64,000 nt of DNA from Timonella senegalensis JC301 (lineage in GTDB: Bacteria > Actinomycetota > Actinomycetes > Actinomycetales > Cellulomonadaceae): positions 619,342 through 683,341 of the forward strand of contig NZ_HE978642.1 of the NCBI RefSeq assembly GCF_000312125.1. The letters run 5' to 3'. Positions 6,825-14,467 of the stretch are shown one piece after another (position 1 is the stretch's first letter; every line of letters starts with the position of its first letter). The position numbers and the translations under genes are program-made. The notes below the pieces were generated by a model, which worked only from the letters and a program-made list of their open reading frames with translations, made no database searches and was not told the origin of the DNA.

Positions 6825-9224
6825 CTACGCAAGTTCCTTTGGATCAAGGACTACATCCACGCGCGTGGACGTGCGTTTGGCGCTCGCAATGTGTGTCATC
6901 GCCTTGATCGCGCGGGCCAACTCACGTCCTTGGCGCAGCGGCACACGAATGATCGCCCGCACGACGCGGTCCAGCGACGGGTGGCTCCCCGGTGGGAAGT
7001 CCTCCGGTGCCAACTCAACTGGGCCGAGAACTTCGGCGCTGCTGGGAAGAGCAATATCGTCGAGAAACTGGGTGACGGTCAGACGGTCACCCGTCACTGA
7101 GGCAACCCGCCATACAGGCGGCATCTTGAGCGCAGCGCGCTCATCCAGCTCGCGGGTGGCCATCCCCTGCGGATCCCAGCGGACAAACGCGGCGGTAGGG
7201 AGCGCAGCCCCCTGACCCACCAGCGTGACCTTGCCGCCGCGCTCGCGCGACGTGACCAGACTCGCGGCGCGCATCCAGCGGGCCAGAGCCTCCTGGTTCG
7301 CGTACAGGCCACTGCCGCCTGAGGACAGGTGGGCGTCGAGCAGGATGCCCATGGCGTACCCGCCCTGCACGTACGGCTCCGCGCCGGGAGTCGCAATCAC
7401 AAGTGCGGACTTGGCGGGAACGGACTCGAGGACGCCGCCCTTGGACTGAGCGCCCGAGGTGCGAACCGTGGTGCCCGGGAAGGCGCGGCCCAGTTCCTCG
7501 GCGGTGCGGTCCGAGCCGATGCGGATCGCACGGACGGACCTGAACCCACATGACGCGCAGGCCCAATCGCCAGCGAGCGAGCCGCACCACGTGCAGTGCG
7601 GCGGAGCGCCCGCGGAGCCGAGACCAAGCGGACCGTTGCAGGTGGCACAGCGCGCGGCCTCGCGGCAGCGCGCGCACGCAACGTATGGAACGTACCCGGC
7701 CCGAGGGACCTGGATGAGCACGGGGCCACGCTTGAGAGCCGCTGTGATGTCACGCCACACGGCGCCCGGAAGCCGTGCTTGGGCGCCGCCGGAGTCGCGC
7801 TGGATCTCCATCTCGCCAAACGCTGTGACGAGGGGCGCGGCCTGCCGGACCACTGAGCGCTCGGCGCTGACGTCCTGCGCCCAGCCCGACGCAAGCAGCG
7901 ACTGTGCGTGGACAGTGCGGTCAAGGGCACCGATGAGCAGCGCGCTCCCCGTCTGCTCCGCACGCAGCGCAGCAATCTCCCTGGTGTGCGGGTACGGCGC
8001 GTGCTTTTCTTGGTGGGAGGAATCGCCATCGTCCCAGCACACCACAAGCCCGAGTTCCGGGACGGGCGTCAGCGCGGCGGCGCGAGTACCCACCACAACC
8101 TTGGCTTTGCCCTGCGTGGCAAGGAGGTAGTTTTCAAATCTGGCAGCCGCGCCCAACTCGTGGGTGAGCGTGACAAACGACCACGCCTCCGCGTTGTCCC
8201 AGCTGAACTGATCAACGCCCACGGCGCGTAGCGCGGCGGCAACCCGGGTCACGTCCTTGGCCGCGGGAACCACGATCACAACTGATTTGTTAGTGGTTTC
8301 CATCCCCCGGGCGAGTTGCGCCAAGGCGAGCGTCCAGTGAGGCAAGAGGTCGGCGTCCTGGGAAGCATCTGCCTCCACTCCCGGTCCACTGCTCGGGACG
8401 TGCACCGTGGTGCGCAGCGCAGAGGAAGTGGGCACGGAGCCAGTTCCGGGGAGGGCGGTCCACACCGCGCGCGGCCCGGACCCCGCAAGCACGTGAGACA
8501 CAAGCGCGGGACCGGCTGAGTACATGTCCCACGCGGGTGTCTCGGGCGCCGCCGCCTCAAATGTGCCGGTTTCCCCAGCACCGGGTGAGGTGGGTTTGTG
8601 TGGCGAAAGCTCTGCTGCTTCAGGGTCAGCGGAGGTGTCGGTCGGGCCTGAGCCGTTAGAGTCAAAGTCTCCAGCGACTGCGGTGTCGTGTGCGCTAGCA
8701 GCTTCCTCTGAAGCCGAGGCCCCTTGGTCAGCGGGCGCTACGGCCTCCCCCGCGATCGCTGAGCTTGCAACCTGCGCAAGGAAGCTCTTTTCCGCGCCTG
8801 CGTGGCGCGGCGGAACCGCGAGGCGCAGTACATCCCCCAGCGAACCCGCATAGTAGTCGGCGATGCGCCGGTAGAGGTCCAGCGCATCCGGCGAAACCAG
8901 TGGGACGCCCGAGATCACGGACTTCAGCGCGGAGATCCTGCCCTGATGCTCGGTGTCTTCGGCGCGCTCGACCACGTAACCATCGAGCATTTGTCCACCG
9001 AACGGAACCTTCACCTTGGCGCCTACAACAGCAAGTTCGTCGAACTTCTTGGGCACCCGATAGTCGAACAGCCGATCCAGGTGCGCGGGTAGCCGTTCAA
9101 CCACTACCCGGGCGAACGGGAGTTCCTCTGCGTACTCGACGGCCCCGACCGGGCGCTTGGCGCGCGGCTTCTTGGGCTCTGGGATACCAGAAAAGGTGAG
9201 CTGCTCACCAAAGTCAGCGCTCAC
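6825..9224 (-). CDS. priA: Primosomal protein N' (PriA), probable non-helicase form
   Basis: Replication-restart protein. The N-terminal 3'-DNA-binding domain (ARVVVERLPAHLDRLFDYRVPKKFDELAVVGAKVKVPFGGQ) and the zinc-binding insert (CARC..CATC..CTWC..CASC, eight cysteines) are clear. I see no intact Walker A (GxTGSGKT) where the helicase core should begin; only degenerate ALPGTG and VIVVPAAKD segments remain. This matches the actinobacterial PriA class annotated as probably lacking helicase activity. A ~90-residue Ala/Ser/Asp/Glu-rich low-complexity insert sits at about 155-245. GTG start with AAGGAGG 6 nt upstream. 799 aa. Confidence 0.93.
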   Translation of the reverse strand: MSADFGEQLTFSGIPEPKKPRAKRPVGAVEYAEELPFARVVVERLPAHLDRLFDYRVPKKFDELAVVGAKVKVPFGGQMLDGYVVERAEDTEHQGRISALKSVISGVPLVSPDALDLYRRIADYYAGSLGDVLRLAVPPRHAGAEKSFLAQVASSAIAGEAVAPADQGASASEEAASAHDTAVAGDFDSNGSGPTDTSADPEAAELSPHKPTSPGAGETGTFEAAAPETPAWDMYSAGPALVSHVLAGSGPRAVWTALPGTGSVPTSSALRTTVHVPSSGPGVEADASQDADLLPHWTLALAQLARGMETTNKSVVIVVPAAKDVTRVAAALRAVGVDQFSWDNAEAWSFVTLTHELGAAARFENYLLATQGKAKVVVGTRAAALTPVPELGLVVCWDDGDSSHQEKHAPYPHTREIAALRAEQTGSALLIGALDRTVHAQSLLASGWAQDVSAERSVVRQAAPLVTAFGEMEIQRDSGGAQARLPGAVWRDITAALKRGPVLIQVPRAGYVPYVACARCREAARCATCNGPLGLGSAGAPPHCTWCGSLAGDWACASCGFRSVRAIRIGSDRTAEELGRAFPGTTVRTSGAQSKGGVLESVPAKSALVIATPGAEPYVQGGYAMGILLDAHLSSGGSGLYANQEALARWMRAASLVTSRERGGKVTLVGQGAALPTAAFVRWDPQGMATRELDERAALKMPPVWRVASVTGDRLTVTQFLDDIALPSSAEVLGPVELAPEDFPPGSHPSLDRVVRAIIRVPLRQGRELARAIKAMTHIASAKRTSTRVDVVLDPKELA

Positions 9225-9260
9225 CTTTTCCTCCTTATGCCCGCAGAGGGCCTACTCCGG

Positions 9261-9277
9261 CCGGGGTTTTGCCCCGG
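9261..9277 (-). terminator. Short hairpin between metK and priA
   Basis: CCGGGG / CCCCGG arms with a 5-nt loop, 10 nt after the metK stop. It may reduce read-through into priA, whose own strong ribosome-binding site follows. Weak evidence because the stem is short and there is no T-run. Confidence 0.4.
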
Positions 9278-9286
9278 GGATACGTT

Positions 9287-10480
9287 TTACAGTGCGGCGA
9301 GGAGTTCCTCTACCTTGTTCGTGGCTTCCCACGTAAATTCTGGCAGGTCACGGCCAAAGTGTCCGTACGCCGCGGTCTTTGAGTAGATCGGGCGGAGCAG
9401 GTCGAGCTGCTCTACGATCGCCGCTGGGCGCAGGTCGAACACCTTGTTGATGGCAACCTGGATCTTGTCCAGTGGCACCTTCTCGGTTCCGAATGTTTCC
9501 ACGTACAGGCCGACTGGCTTTGCTACGCCGATGGCGTAGGCAACCTGCACCTCGCAGCGCTTGGCCAGTCCAGCTGCAACCACGTTCTTGGCAACCCAGC
9601 GAGTTGCGTACGCTGCCGAGCGGTCAACCTTTGATGGGTCCTTGCCGGAGAACGCACCGCCACCGTGGCGGGCCATACCTCCGTAGGTGTCCACGATGAT
9701 CTTGCGGCCGGTCAGGCCCGCGTCGCCCTTGGGTCCCCCGGTGATGAACTTTCCGGTTGGGTTCACAAAGAGCTTGTAGTCGGATGCATCAATGTGCAGC
9801 TGTTCCACAACGGGGCGCACTACGAGCTGCTCGACTGCCTCGCGCAGGTCTGCTTGGGAGACGTCGGGGTCGTGCTGGGATGAGACAACCACGGTGTCCA
9901 GGCCCACGGGGCGGTCGTCCTCGTACGCCACGGTGACCTGAGTCTTGCCGTCTGGGCGCAGCCCCGGGATGATCTGTTCCTTGCGCACGTACGCGAGGCG
10001 CTCGGCCAGGCGGTGGGCGGCATGGATGGGCAGTGGCATGAGCGACTCGGTCTCGTCGGTTGCGTAACCGAACATGAGGCCCTGGTCGCCTGCGCCCTGA
10101 AGGTTGTACGGGTCGCCATCGCCCTGGTCGTCACGCGACTCGAGGGACTTGTCAACGCCCTGCGCGATGTCGCTCGACTGTTGCCCGATCGAGATCGAGA
10201 TGCCGCAAGAGTCGCCATCGAAGCCGATTGCGGAGGAGGTGTAGCCGATGCGCTTGATGACCGAACGCACGAGGCGAGGGATCTCGACGTATCCCTGGGT
10301 GTCGACCTCACCGGCGATGTGCACCAGTCCGGTGGTCACCAGAGTCTCAACCGCTACACGTGAGTTGAGGTCCTTCTCAAGAAGGGCGTCAAGGATAGCG
10401 TCGGAAATCTGGTCGCTGACCTTGTCTGGGTGACCCTCGGTCACGGACTCGGATGTGAACAGTCGATGGGATTGCGTCAT
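9287..10480 (-). CDS. metK: S-adenosylmethionine synthetase
   Basis: Makes SAM from methionine and ATP. At 397 aa it is the normal family size. Signatures: [22 protein letters not shown] (ATP and metal binding), [15 protein letters not shown] (methionine loop), [21 protein letters not shown] and [19 protein letters not shown] (P-loop-like signature). The frame is open further upstream, but ATG at 10480 gives the canonical [14 protein letters not shown]-terminus. GAGG lies only 2 nt from that ATG, closer than usual. It follows coaBC after 91 nt that hold a small hairpin. Confidence 0.98.
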   Translation of the reverse strand: MTQSHRLFTSESVTEGHPDKVSDQISDAILDALLEKDLNSRVAVETLVTTGLVHIAGEVDTQGYVEIPRLVRSVIKRIGYTSSAIGFDGDSCGISISIGQQSSDIAQGVDKSLESRDDQGDGDPYNLQGAGDQGLMFGYATDETESLMPLPIHAAHRLAERLAYVRKEQIIPGLRPDGKTQVTVAYEDDRPVGLDTVVVSSQHDPDVSQADLREAVEQLVVRPVVEQLHIDASDYKLFVNPTGKFITGGPKGDAGLTGRKIIVDTYGGMARHGGGAFSGKDPSKVDRSAAYATRWVAKNVVAAGLAKRCEVQVAYAIGVAKPVGLYVETFGTEKVPLDKIQVAINKVFDLRPAAIVEQLDLLRPIYSKTAAYGHFGRDLPEFTWEATNKVEELLAAL

Positions 10481-10504
10481 AACCTCAAGAATACTAGTTT
10501 CCAC

Positions 10505-10520
10505 CATGCGAAACCGCATG
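10505..10520. other. Small inverted repeat in the metK leader
   Basis: CATGCG / CGCATG with an AAAC loop, 25-40 nt upstream of the metK start and downstream of coaBC. I see no riboswitch fold. It could be an operator or a weak hairpin. Confidence 0.35.
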
Positions 10521-10571
10521 TGTTCGGCCACGAAAACAACGTTTCGGTATGGCGTTGTTCACCTTGCGTCG

Positions 10572-11771
10572 CTATCGCGCCGCGATTCGTGCGACCTGGT
10601 CCAGGATCGCGTGCGCAACTTCCAGCTTGGTTCCGCTCGTCTCGCCTAGCGGCTCGCCCTCGTTGTCCAGAATCACGACCGAATTGTCCGCGGTGCCAAA
10701 TCCTTTGGCTTCACCAACCTCATTAACGACGAGTAAGTCGGCTCCCTTGCGCAGGGCCTTGTTGCGTCCGTGGTACAGCACGTCGCCTTGGCTATCCCCT
10801 GTTTCCGCCGCAAACCCAACGATGATCTGGCCCGACTCCCTGCGTGCGCTCGTGAGCTCTTTGAGGATGTCCGGGTTCTTAACGAGGGAGATCGTCAGCT
10901 CGTCGGAGCCGTCCGCCTTCTTGATCTTGGCGTCCGCATAGTGTGCGGGACGGAAGTCTGCCACGGCGGCCGTCATGATGATGACGTCCGCGTCCTGCTT
11001 GAGCTCAAGCATGCGCTCGCGAAGCTCAAGTGCCGAGCCTGCGGGCACGACAGTGACATTGCCGGGGACTGGCGCAGTCATAGACGCTGCCACGAGGGTC
11101 ACCCGCGCGCCACGCTCGAGCGCGGCACGCGCGAGCGAGGTGCCTTGCAGGCCCGAGCTGTGGTTACCCAGATAGCGCACAGGGTCGAGCGGCTCTCGCG
11201 TGCCTCCTGCAGAGATGACCACGTGCATCCCGGCGAGGTCTTTGGTTCGGCCAACGATGTCTAGCGCGAATGCGCCTATGTCCTGCGGCTCCGGCAGGCG
11301 GCCGGCACCTGAGTCCTTTCCGGTGAGGCGGCCCACGGCCGGATCCATCACGTGGAAGCCCCGCGCTCGCAGCGTGGCTACATTGGCAGCGGTGGCCGGG
11401 TTGTTCCACATCTCCGTGTGCATCGCTGGCGCGACGACGATCGGACAGGTGGCGGTCAGAACGGTCGCCGTGAGCAGGTCGTCTGTACGTCCGGCGGCTA
11501 TGCGCGCCACAATGTCGGCGGTGGCGGGCGCGATCACGATGAGGTCGGCTTCTTGGCCGATCCGCACGTGCTGGACCTCATCCACGGCGTCAAACACGCT
11601 CGTGCTGACCGGCTGGCCCGACAGCGCTTCCCACGTAGCGGCGCCCACAAAGTTGAGGGACGTCTGGGTAGGGATCACCTTGACGCTGTGTCCGAGTTCC
11701 TTGAAGAACCGCACCAGGTGGGCAACCTTATAGGCCGCGATGCCGCCACTCACTCCTACGACTACCCGCAT
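10572..11771 (-). CDS. coaBC: Bifunctional phosphopantothenoylcysteine decarboxylase/phosphopantothenate-cysteine ligase
   Basis: Two consecutive steps of coenzyme A synthesis. The CoaC flavoprotein half opens RVVVGVSGGIAAYKVAHLVR and carries the APAMHTEMWNNPAT motif (family PxMNxxMW; here His-Thr-Glu replaces the Asn context). The CoaB half contains ISAGGTREPLDPVRYLGNHSSG and, later, AVADFRPAHYADAKIKK and the FAAETGD segment. The start at 11771 gives the standard MRVVVGVSGGIA N-terminus; the longer open frame upstream has no supporting homology. It lies directly downstream of rpoZ beyond a strong terminator. Confidence 0.97.
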   Translation of the reverse strand: MRVVVGVSGGIAAYKVAHLVRFFKELGHSVKVIPTQTSLNFVGAATWEALSGQPVSTSVFDAVDEVQHVRIGQEADLIVIAPATADIVARIAAGRTDDLLTATVLTATCPIVVAPAMHTEMWNNPATAANVATLRARGFHVMDPAVGRLTGKDSGAGRLPEPQDIGAFALDIVGRTKDLAGMHVVISAGGTREPLDPVRYLGNHSSGLQGTSLARAALERGARVTLVAASMTAPVPGNVTVVPAGSALELRERMLELKQDADVIIMTAAVADFRPAHYADAKIKKADGSDELTISLVKNPDILKELTSARRESGQIIVGFAAETGDSQGDVLYHGRNKALRKGADLLVVNEVGEAKGFGTADNSVVILDNEGEPLGETSGTKLEVAHAILDQVARIAAR

Positions 11772-11844
11772 GCGTCCAACCCTTCGAATTTTGCGGCGGT
11801 ATGCCGCTTGCCAACTGTCCAACAGATTACTACCTGCGGATATG

Positions 11845-11881
11845 CAAAGTCTCCGCTCACCTGAGGTGAACGGAGACTTTG
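11845..11881 (-). terminator. Terminator after rpoZ
   Basis: Long hairpin: CAAAGTCTCCG and CGGAGACTTTG pair perfectly, and after one C/A mismatch the stem continues with TCACC / GGTGA. It starts 20 nt downstream of the rpoZ stop. Confidence 0.8.
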
Positions 11882-11901
11882 GGAGGTCAAAAAGCCATCA
11901 C

Positions 11902-12174
11902 TCAGATGGTGTCTTCATCCTTGAGGTCAAGAGTGAGAAGACCCTCGTTGATCTCGCGCATTGCGATTGAGAGTGGCTTCTCCTGGTTTTCGGTCTCTAC
12001 GAGAGGACCGACGAACTCCAACAGCCCCTCGCTCAGCTGCGAGTAGTACGCGTTGATCTGGCGCGCACGCTTGGAGGAGTAGACCACCAGAGCGTACTTC
12101 GAGTCGACCTTCTCAAGGAGGTTGTCGATCGGTGGATCGGTGATGCCTACTGGCTGTGGGATAGTTCCAGACAA
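11902..12174 (-). CDS. rpoZ: RNA polymerase omega subunit
   Basis: Small subunit that helps assemble the beta' subunit. At 90 aa it fits the actinobacterial type: [38 protein letters not shown] contains the conserved KY.LV...KRARQIN core, and the protein ends with [14 protein letters not shown]. It lies between gmk and coaBC as in mycobacteria, but terminators on both sides suggest it is transcribed on its own. Confidence 0.96.
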   Translation of the reverse strand: MSGTIPQPVGITDPPIDNLLEKVDSKYALVVYSSKRARQINAYYSQLSEGLLEFVGPLVETENQEKPLSIAMREINEGLLTLDLKDEDTI

Positions 12175-12251
12175 GATGAACTCCGAAGTGTTGGGTTCGA
12201 ATACTGTTGAGCTGCGGCTTGATTACGCGACCGTGCACAATAACACAAGCC

Positions 12252-12263
12252 GTATGATCATAC
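12252..12263. promoter_or_regulatory. Perfect palindrome in the rpoZ upstream region
   Basis: GTATGATCATAC, a 12-bp perfect palindrome 78-89 nt upstream of the rpoZ start, between the gmk terminator and rpoZ. It could be an operator; no regulator is assignable. Confidence 0.35.
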
Positions 12264-12307
12264 TCCGCGGGGTCGGTGATCTCAAGGAACACCGCCCAAA
12301 ACGGGAA

Positions 12308-12336
12308 GTGTAGGGCATCACATGGATGCCCTACAC
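12308..12336 (-). terminator. Terminator after gmk
   Basis: Perfect 12-bp stem GTGTAGGGCATC / GATGCCCTACAC with a 5-nt loop, 18 nt downstream of the gmk stop. Confidence 0.75.
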
Positions 12337-12354
12337 CCGGAAGACTAGATCGGA

Positions 12355-12957
12355 CTAGTTGGCGTGCGGAGTCAGGCCCATCAGGGAGATGATCTCGTCG
12401 GTGGCGCGCTCGATGTCGTCGTTAATGACTACGTGGTCAAACTCGGACTGTGCCGCGAGTTCTACGCGCGCTGTTTCAAGCCGGCGTTCCTGCTCTTCCT
12501 TGGTTTCGGTACCGCGGCCTACGAGCCGGCGGACCAACTCCTCCCAGCTGGGAGGAGCCAAAAAGATAAATTGCGCGTCAGGCATTGATTCCTTGACCTG
12601 ACGAGCCCCCTGTAGATCAATCTCTAAGAGAGCAGGAATGCCGGCGTTGAGTTGAGCTTCAACTGCAGCGCGCGGGGTGCCATAGCTGTTCTGGCCATGG
12701 ACGACTGCCCATTCCAAAAGTTCACCGTCTTCAACCATCTCGTGGAACTTTGTCGGTCCAACAAAGAAATAGTTGACGCCCTCAACCTCACCGGGGCGAG
12801 GATCTCTGGTCGTAGCGGAGACTGAGAGCCAGATCTCTGGATACCTTGCGCGGATATTCGCGGAGATCGTGCCCTTACCCACCGCGGTGGGACCAGCCAT
12901 CACCGTGAGGCGACGAGGGGTAGAACTAGAAGAACTCGGGGATGGTGCAGCGGTAAT
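12355..12957 (-). CDS. gmk: Guanylate kinase, probable ATT start
   Basis: Phosphorylates GMP to GDP. The P-loop MAGPTAVGKGT, the GMP-binding SVSATTRDPRPGEVEGVNYFFV and the lid RLVGRGTETKEEQERRL are all present. The only ordinary start (GTG at 12903) lies inside the first beta strand and would give a protein beginning MMAGPTAVGKG, without the RLTV residues that precede the P-loop. The frame stays open upstream without any ATG, GTG, TTG or CTG until a TGA. An ATT at 12957, 2 nt after the mihF stop and with AAAGG upstream, would give MTAAPSPSSSSSTPRRLTV, a natural actinobacterial Gmk N-terminus. I therefore favour ATT. Identity is certain; the start is not. Confidence 0.93.
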   Translation of the reverse strand: MTAAPSPSSSSSTPRRLTVMAGPTAVGKGTISANIRARYPEIWLSVSATTRDPRPGEVEGVNYFFVGPTKFHEMVEDGELLEWAVVHGQNSYGTPRAAVEAQLNAGIPALLEIDLQGARQVKESMPDAQFIFLAPPSWEELVRRLVGRGTETKEEQERRLETARVELAAQSEFDHVVINDDIERATDEIISLMGLTPHAN

Positions 12958-12959
12958 GA

Positions 12960-13271
12960 TTATCCAAACCTTTCAACCAGAGCAGACGCCTGGTGTGGTC
13001 CTAGACCACGTACGCGTCGAGACTCGGCAATGCCGATCTCTTCCATGATCGCACGTGCTTTGACCTTTCCAACGCCAGGAAGGGACTCGAGAAGCGAAAC
13101 AACCTTCAGTTTACCGATGGCTTCGTCACTCTCCCCCTGCTTGATGACGTCGGAGAGTCGGCTGTTCGAGCTCTTGAGCTGACTCTTAACTTCCGCACGG
13201 ATTCGGCGAGCTTCTGCAGCCTTTTCGAGAGCTGCAGCGCGTTGCTCTGGAGTGAGTTGTGGTAGTGGCAA
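12960..13271 (-). CDS. mihF: Actinobacterial integration host factor
   Basis: Small basic nucleoid protein of the actinobacterial (mycobacterial) IHF type, unrelated to proteobacterial IHF. The 103-aa protein has the diagnostic helix-two-turn-helix core LESLPGVGKVKARAIMEEIGIAESRRVRGLG near its C-terminus and an N-terminal LTPEQRAAALEKAAEARRIRAEVK helix. The start is TTG at 13271 with GGAAGG about 11 nt upstream. The mihF-gmk-rpoZ order is conserved in actinobacteria, and gmk follows after 2 nt. Confidence 0.95.
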   Translation of the reverse strand: MPLPQLTPEQRAAALEKAAEARRIRAEVKSQLKSSNSRLSDVIKQGESDEAIGKLKVVSLLESLPGVGKVKARAIMEEIGIAESRRVRGLGPHQASALVERFG

Positions 13272-13594
13272 CTTAAGTCACCTTCCTCATCAGATAGTGG
13301 GGCTCTTACCTGCGAACCTACTTGCCAAGTGGGAAGTCAGCAACCGGAACGGCGCTGTTTCCTCGCTCGCAATTTACCGTAACCCGAAAATCTGCGTAGC
13401 GACTGTAAAACGGCCCTCCACGTGCGAGTTCTACCCAAAATTCAGCCACTGGAGGACGCAATCTTCTGTTCGCGCGCGCATTCGGGCGCCAGCAGCTAAA
13501 ATTGCGGCTTTCACAGTGCGCGACATGCCACAGGGCTCGCCCCCACGCTCATACAGCCTGCAGGAACGAGCCCCTGTGAACAAATACCTAGTAG
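13272..13594. other. Noncoding 323-nt stretch between pyrF and mihF
   Basis: I found no gene here. It holds the hairpin after pyrF at its right end and must carry the mihF promoter, but no convincing -35/-10 pair could be picked by eye. Confidence 0.5.
13529..13578 (-). terminator. Hairpin ending the pyr operon
   Basis: Arms CACAGGGCTCG / CGAGCCCCTGTG (one bulged C) around a 27-nt spacer, 17 nt after the pyrF stop. Probable end of the pyrimidine operon transcript. Confidence 0.55.
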
Positions 13595-14467
13595 CTAGGC
13601 GGTGAGGGCCTCACGGGCCTGATCTGCCGCAGCGAGTGCGGCGATCTGCAGTTGCTCCACACTAGGACCGGCCTTCAGGACCCCGCGCGAGCTCGACGCC
13701 AACACGCTTGAGCGTGCGTCCCCGAACACTTGCGCAAGCTCAGTCGCACCCGCACCCTGCGCACCGACACCGGGCGCCAGCAGTGGGCCGTTCACGGCAG
13801 CAAGATCCACACCGCGTTCGCGTGCTGCCTCGCCGATCGTGGCCCCCACAACGAGGCCGACCGAGCCAAGCTGGCCCGCCTCCCCCGCCGCTGCATTCAG
13901 TGCTGCGGCTTCACGTGCTATCACAGCGGCAACCGAGGATCCGTCCGCGACCGTTGCGTGCTGGACCTGCTTACCCTCAGGGTTCGAGGTTAGGCACAGC
14001 ACAAACAAGCCGCGGCCCGTCTCGTGTGCAAGTTCGACCGCGGGGGTCAGCGACCCAAATCCGAGGTAGGGCGATACCGTGAGGGCGTCACCGGCAAGAG
14101 GCGCGCCGTCTGCGAGGAACGCATCCGCGTACCCAGCCATCGTGGAACCGATGTCCCCACGCTTTGCGTCCACAATGCACAGCGTTCCCGCCTCGCGGGA
14201 GGCCGCAATGACCTCCTCTAGGACGCCCATGCCGCGCGAGCCATGACGCTCGAACAGCGCGGACTGCGGCTTGAATGAGGAAATCCGTCCACCCAACGCC
14301 CCGACCACGGTCAGAGCGAACGAGCGCAACCCAGCAATATCGTCGTTAAGCCCCCAAGCGGCCAGCAGGCCGGGGTGAGGGTCAATGCCAACGCAGAGCG
14401 GACCAAATGTGTCCATGGCCGCCGCGAGGCGCGCCCCAAAGGGGGCGCGCTGCGCAGGAGCGGTCAT
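13595..14467 (-). CDS. pyrF: Orotidine 5'-phosphate decarboxylase
   Basis: Final step of UMP synthesis, decarboxylating OMP. At 290 aa it is the long actinobacterial form (class 2), not the ~240-aa E. coli type. Catalytic Lys lies in [20 protein letters not shown]. Other conserved parts are [39 protein letters not shown] and APGVGAQG. Its ATG overlaps the carB stop by 4 nt, so it is translationally coupled as last gene of the pyr operon. Confidence 0.96.
   Translation of the reverse strand: MTAPAQRAPFGARLAAAMDTFGPLCVGIDPHPGLLAAWGLNDDIAGLRSFALTVVGALGGRISSFKPQSALFERHGSRGMGVLEEVIAASREAGTLCIVDAKRGDIGSTMAGYADAFLADGAPLAGDALTVSPYLGFGSLTPAVELAHETGRGLFVLCLTSNPEGKQVQHATVADGSSVAAVIAREAAALNAAAGEAGQLGSVGLVVGATIGEAARERGVDLAAVNGPLLAPGVGAQGAGATELAQVFGDARSSVLASSSRGVLKAGPSVEQLQIAALAAADQAREALTA

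Noticed and set aside
10481..10571. SAM riboswitch in the metK leader
   Set aside because: The region is only 91 nt and shows one 6-bp hairpin; no known SAM-riboswitch core is visible.
12180..12215. GGTTCGAATAC as a tRNA T-loop
   Set aside because: No acceptor, anticodon or D-arm pairing around it; other GTTCGA hits also fail. No tRNA was supported anywhere in the window.
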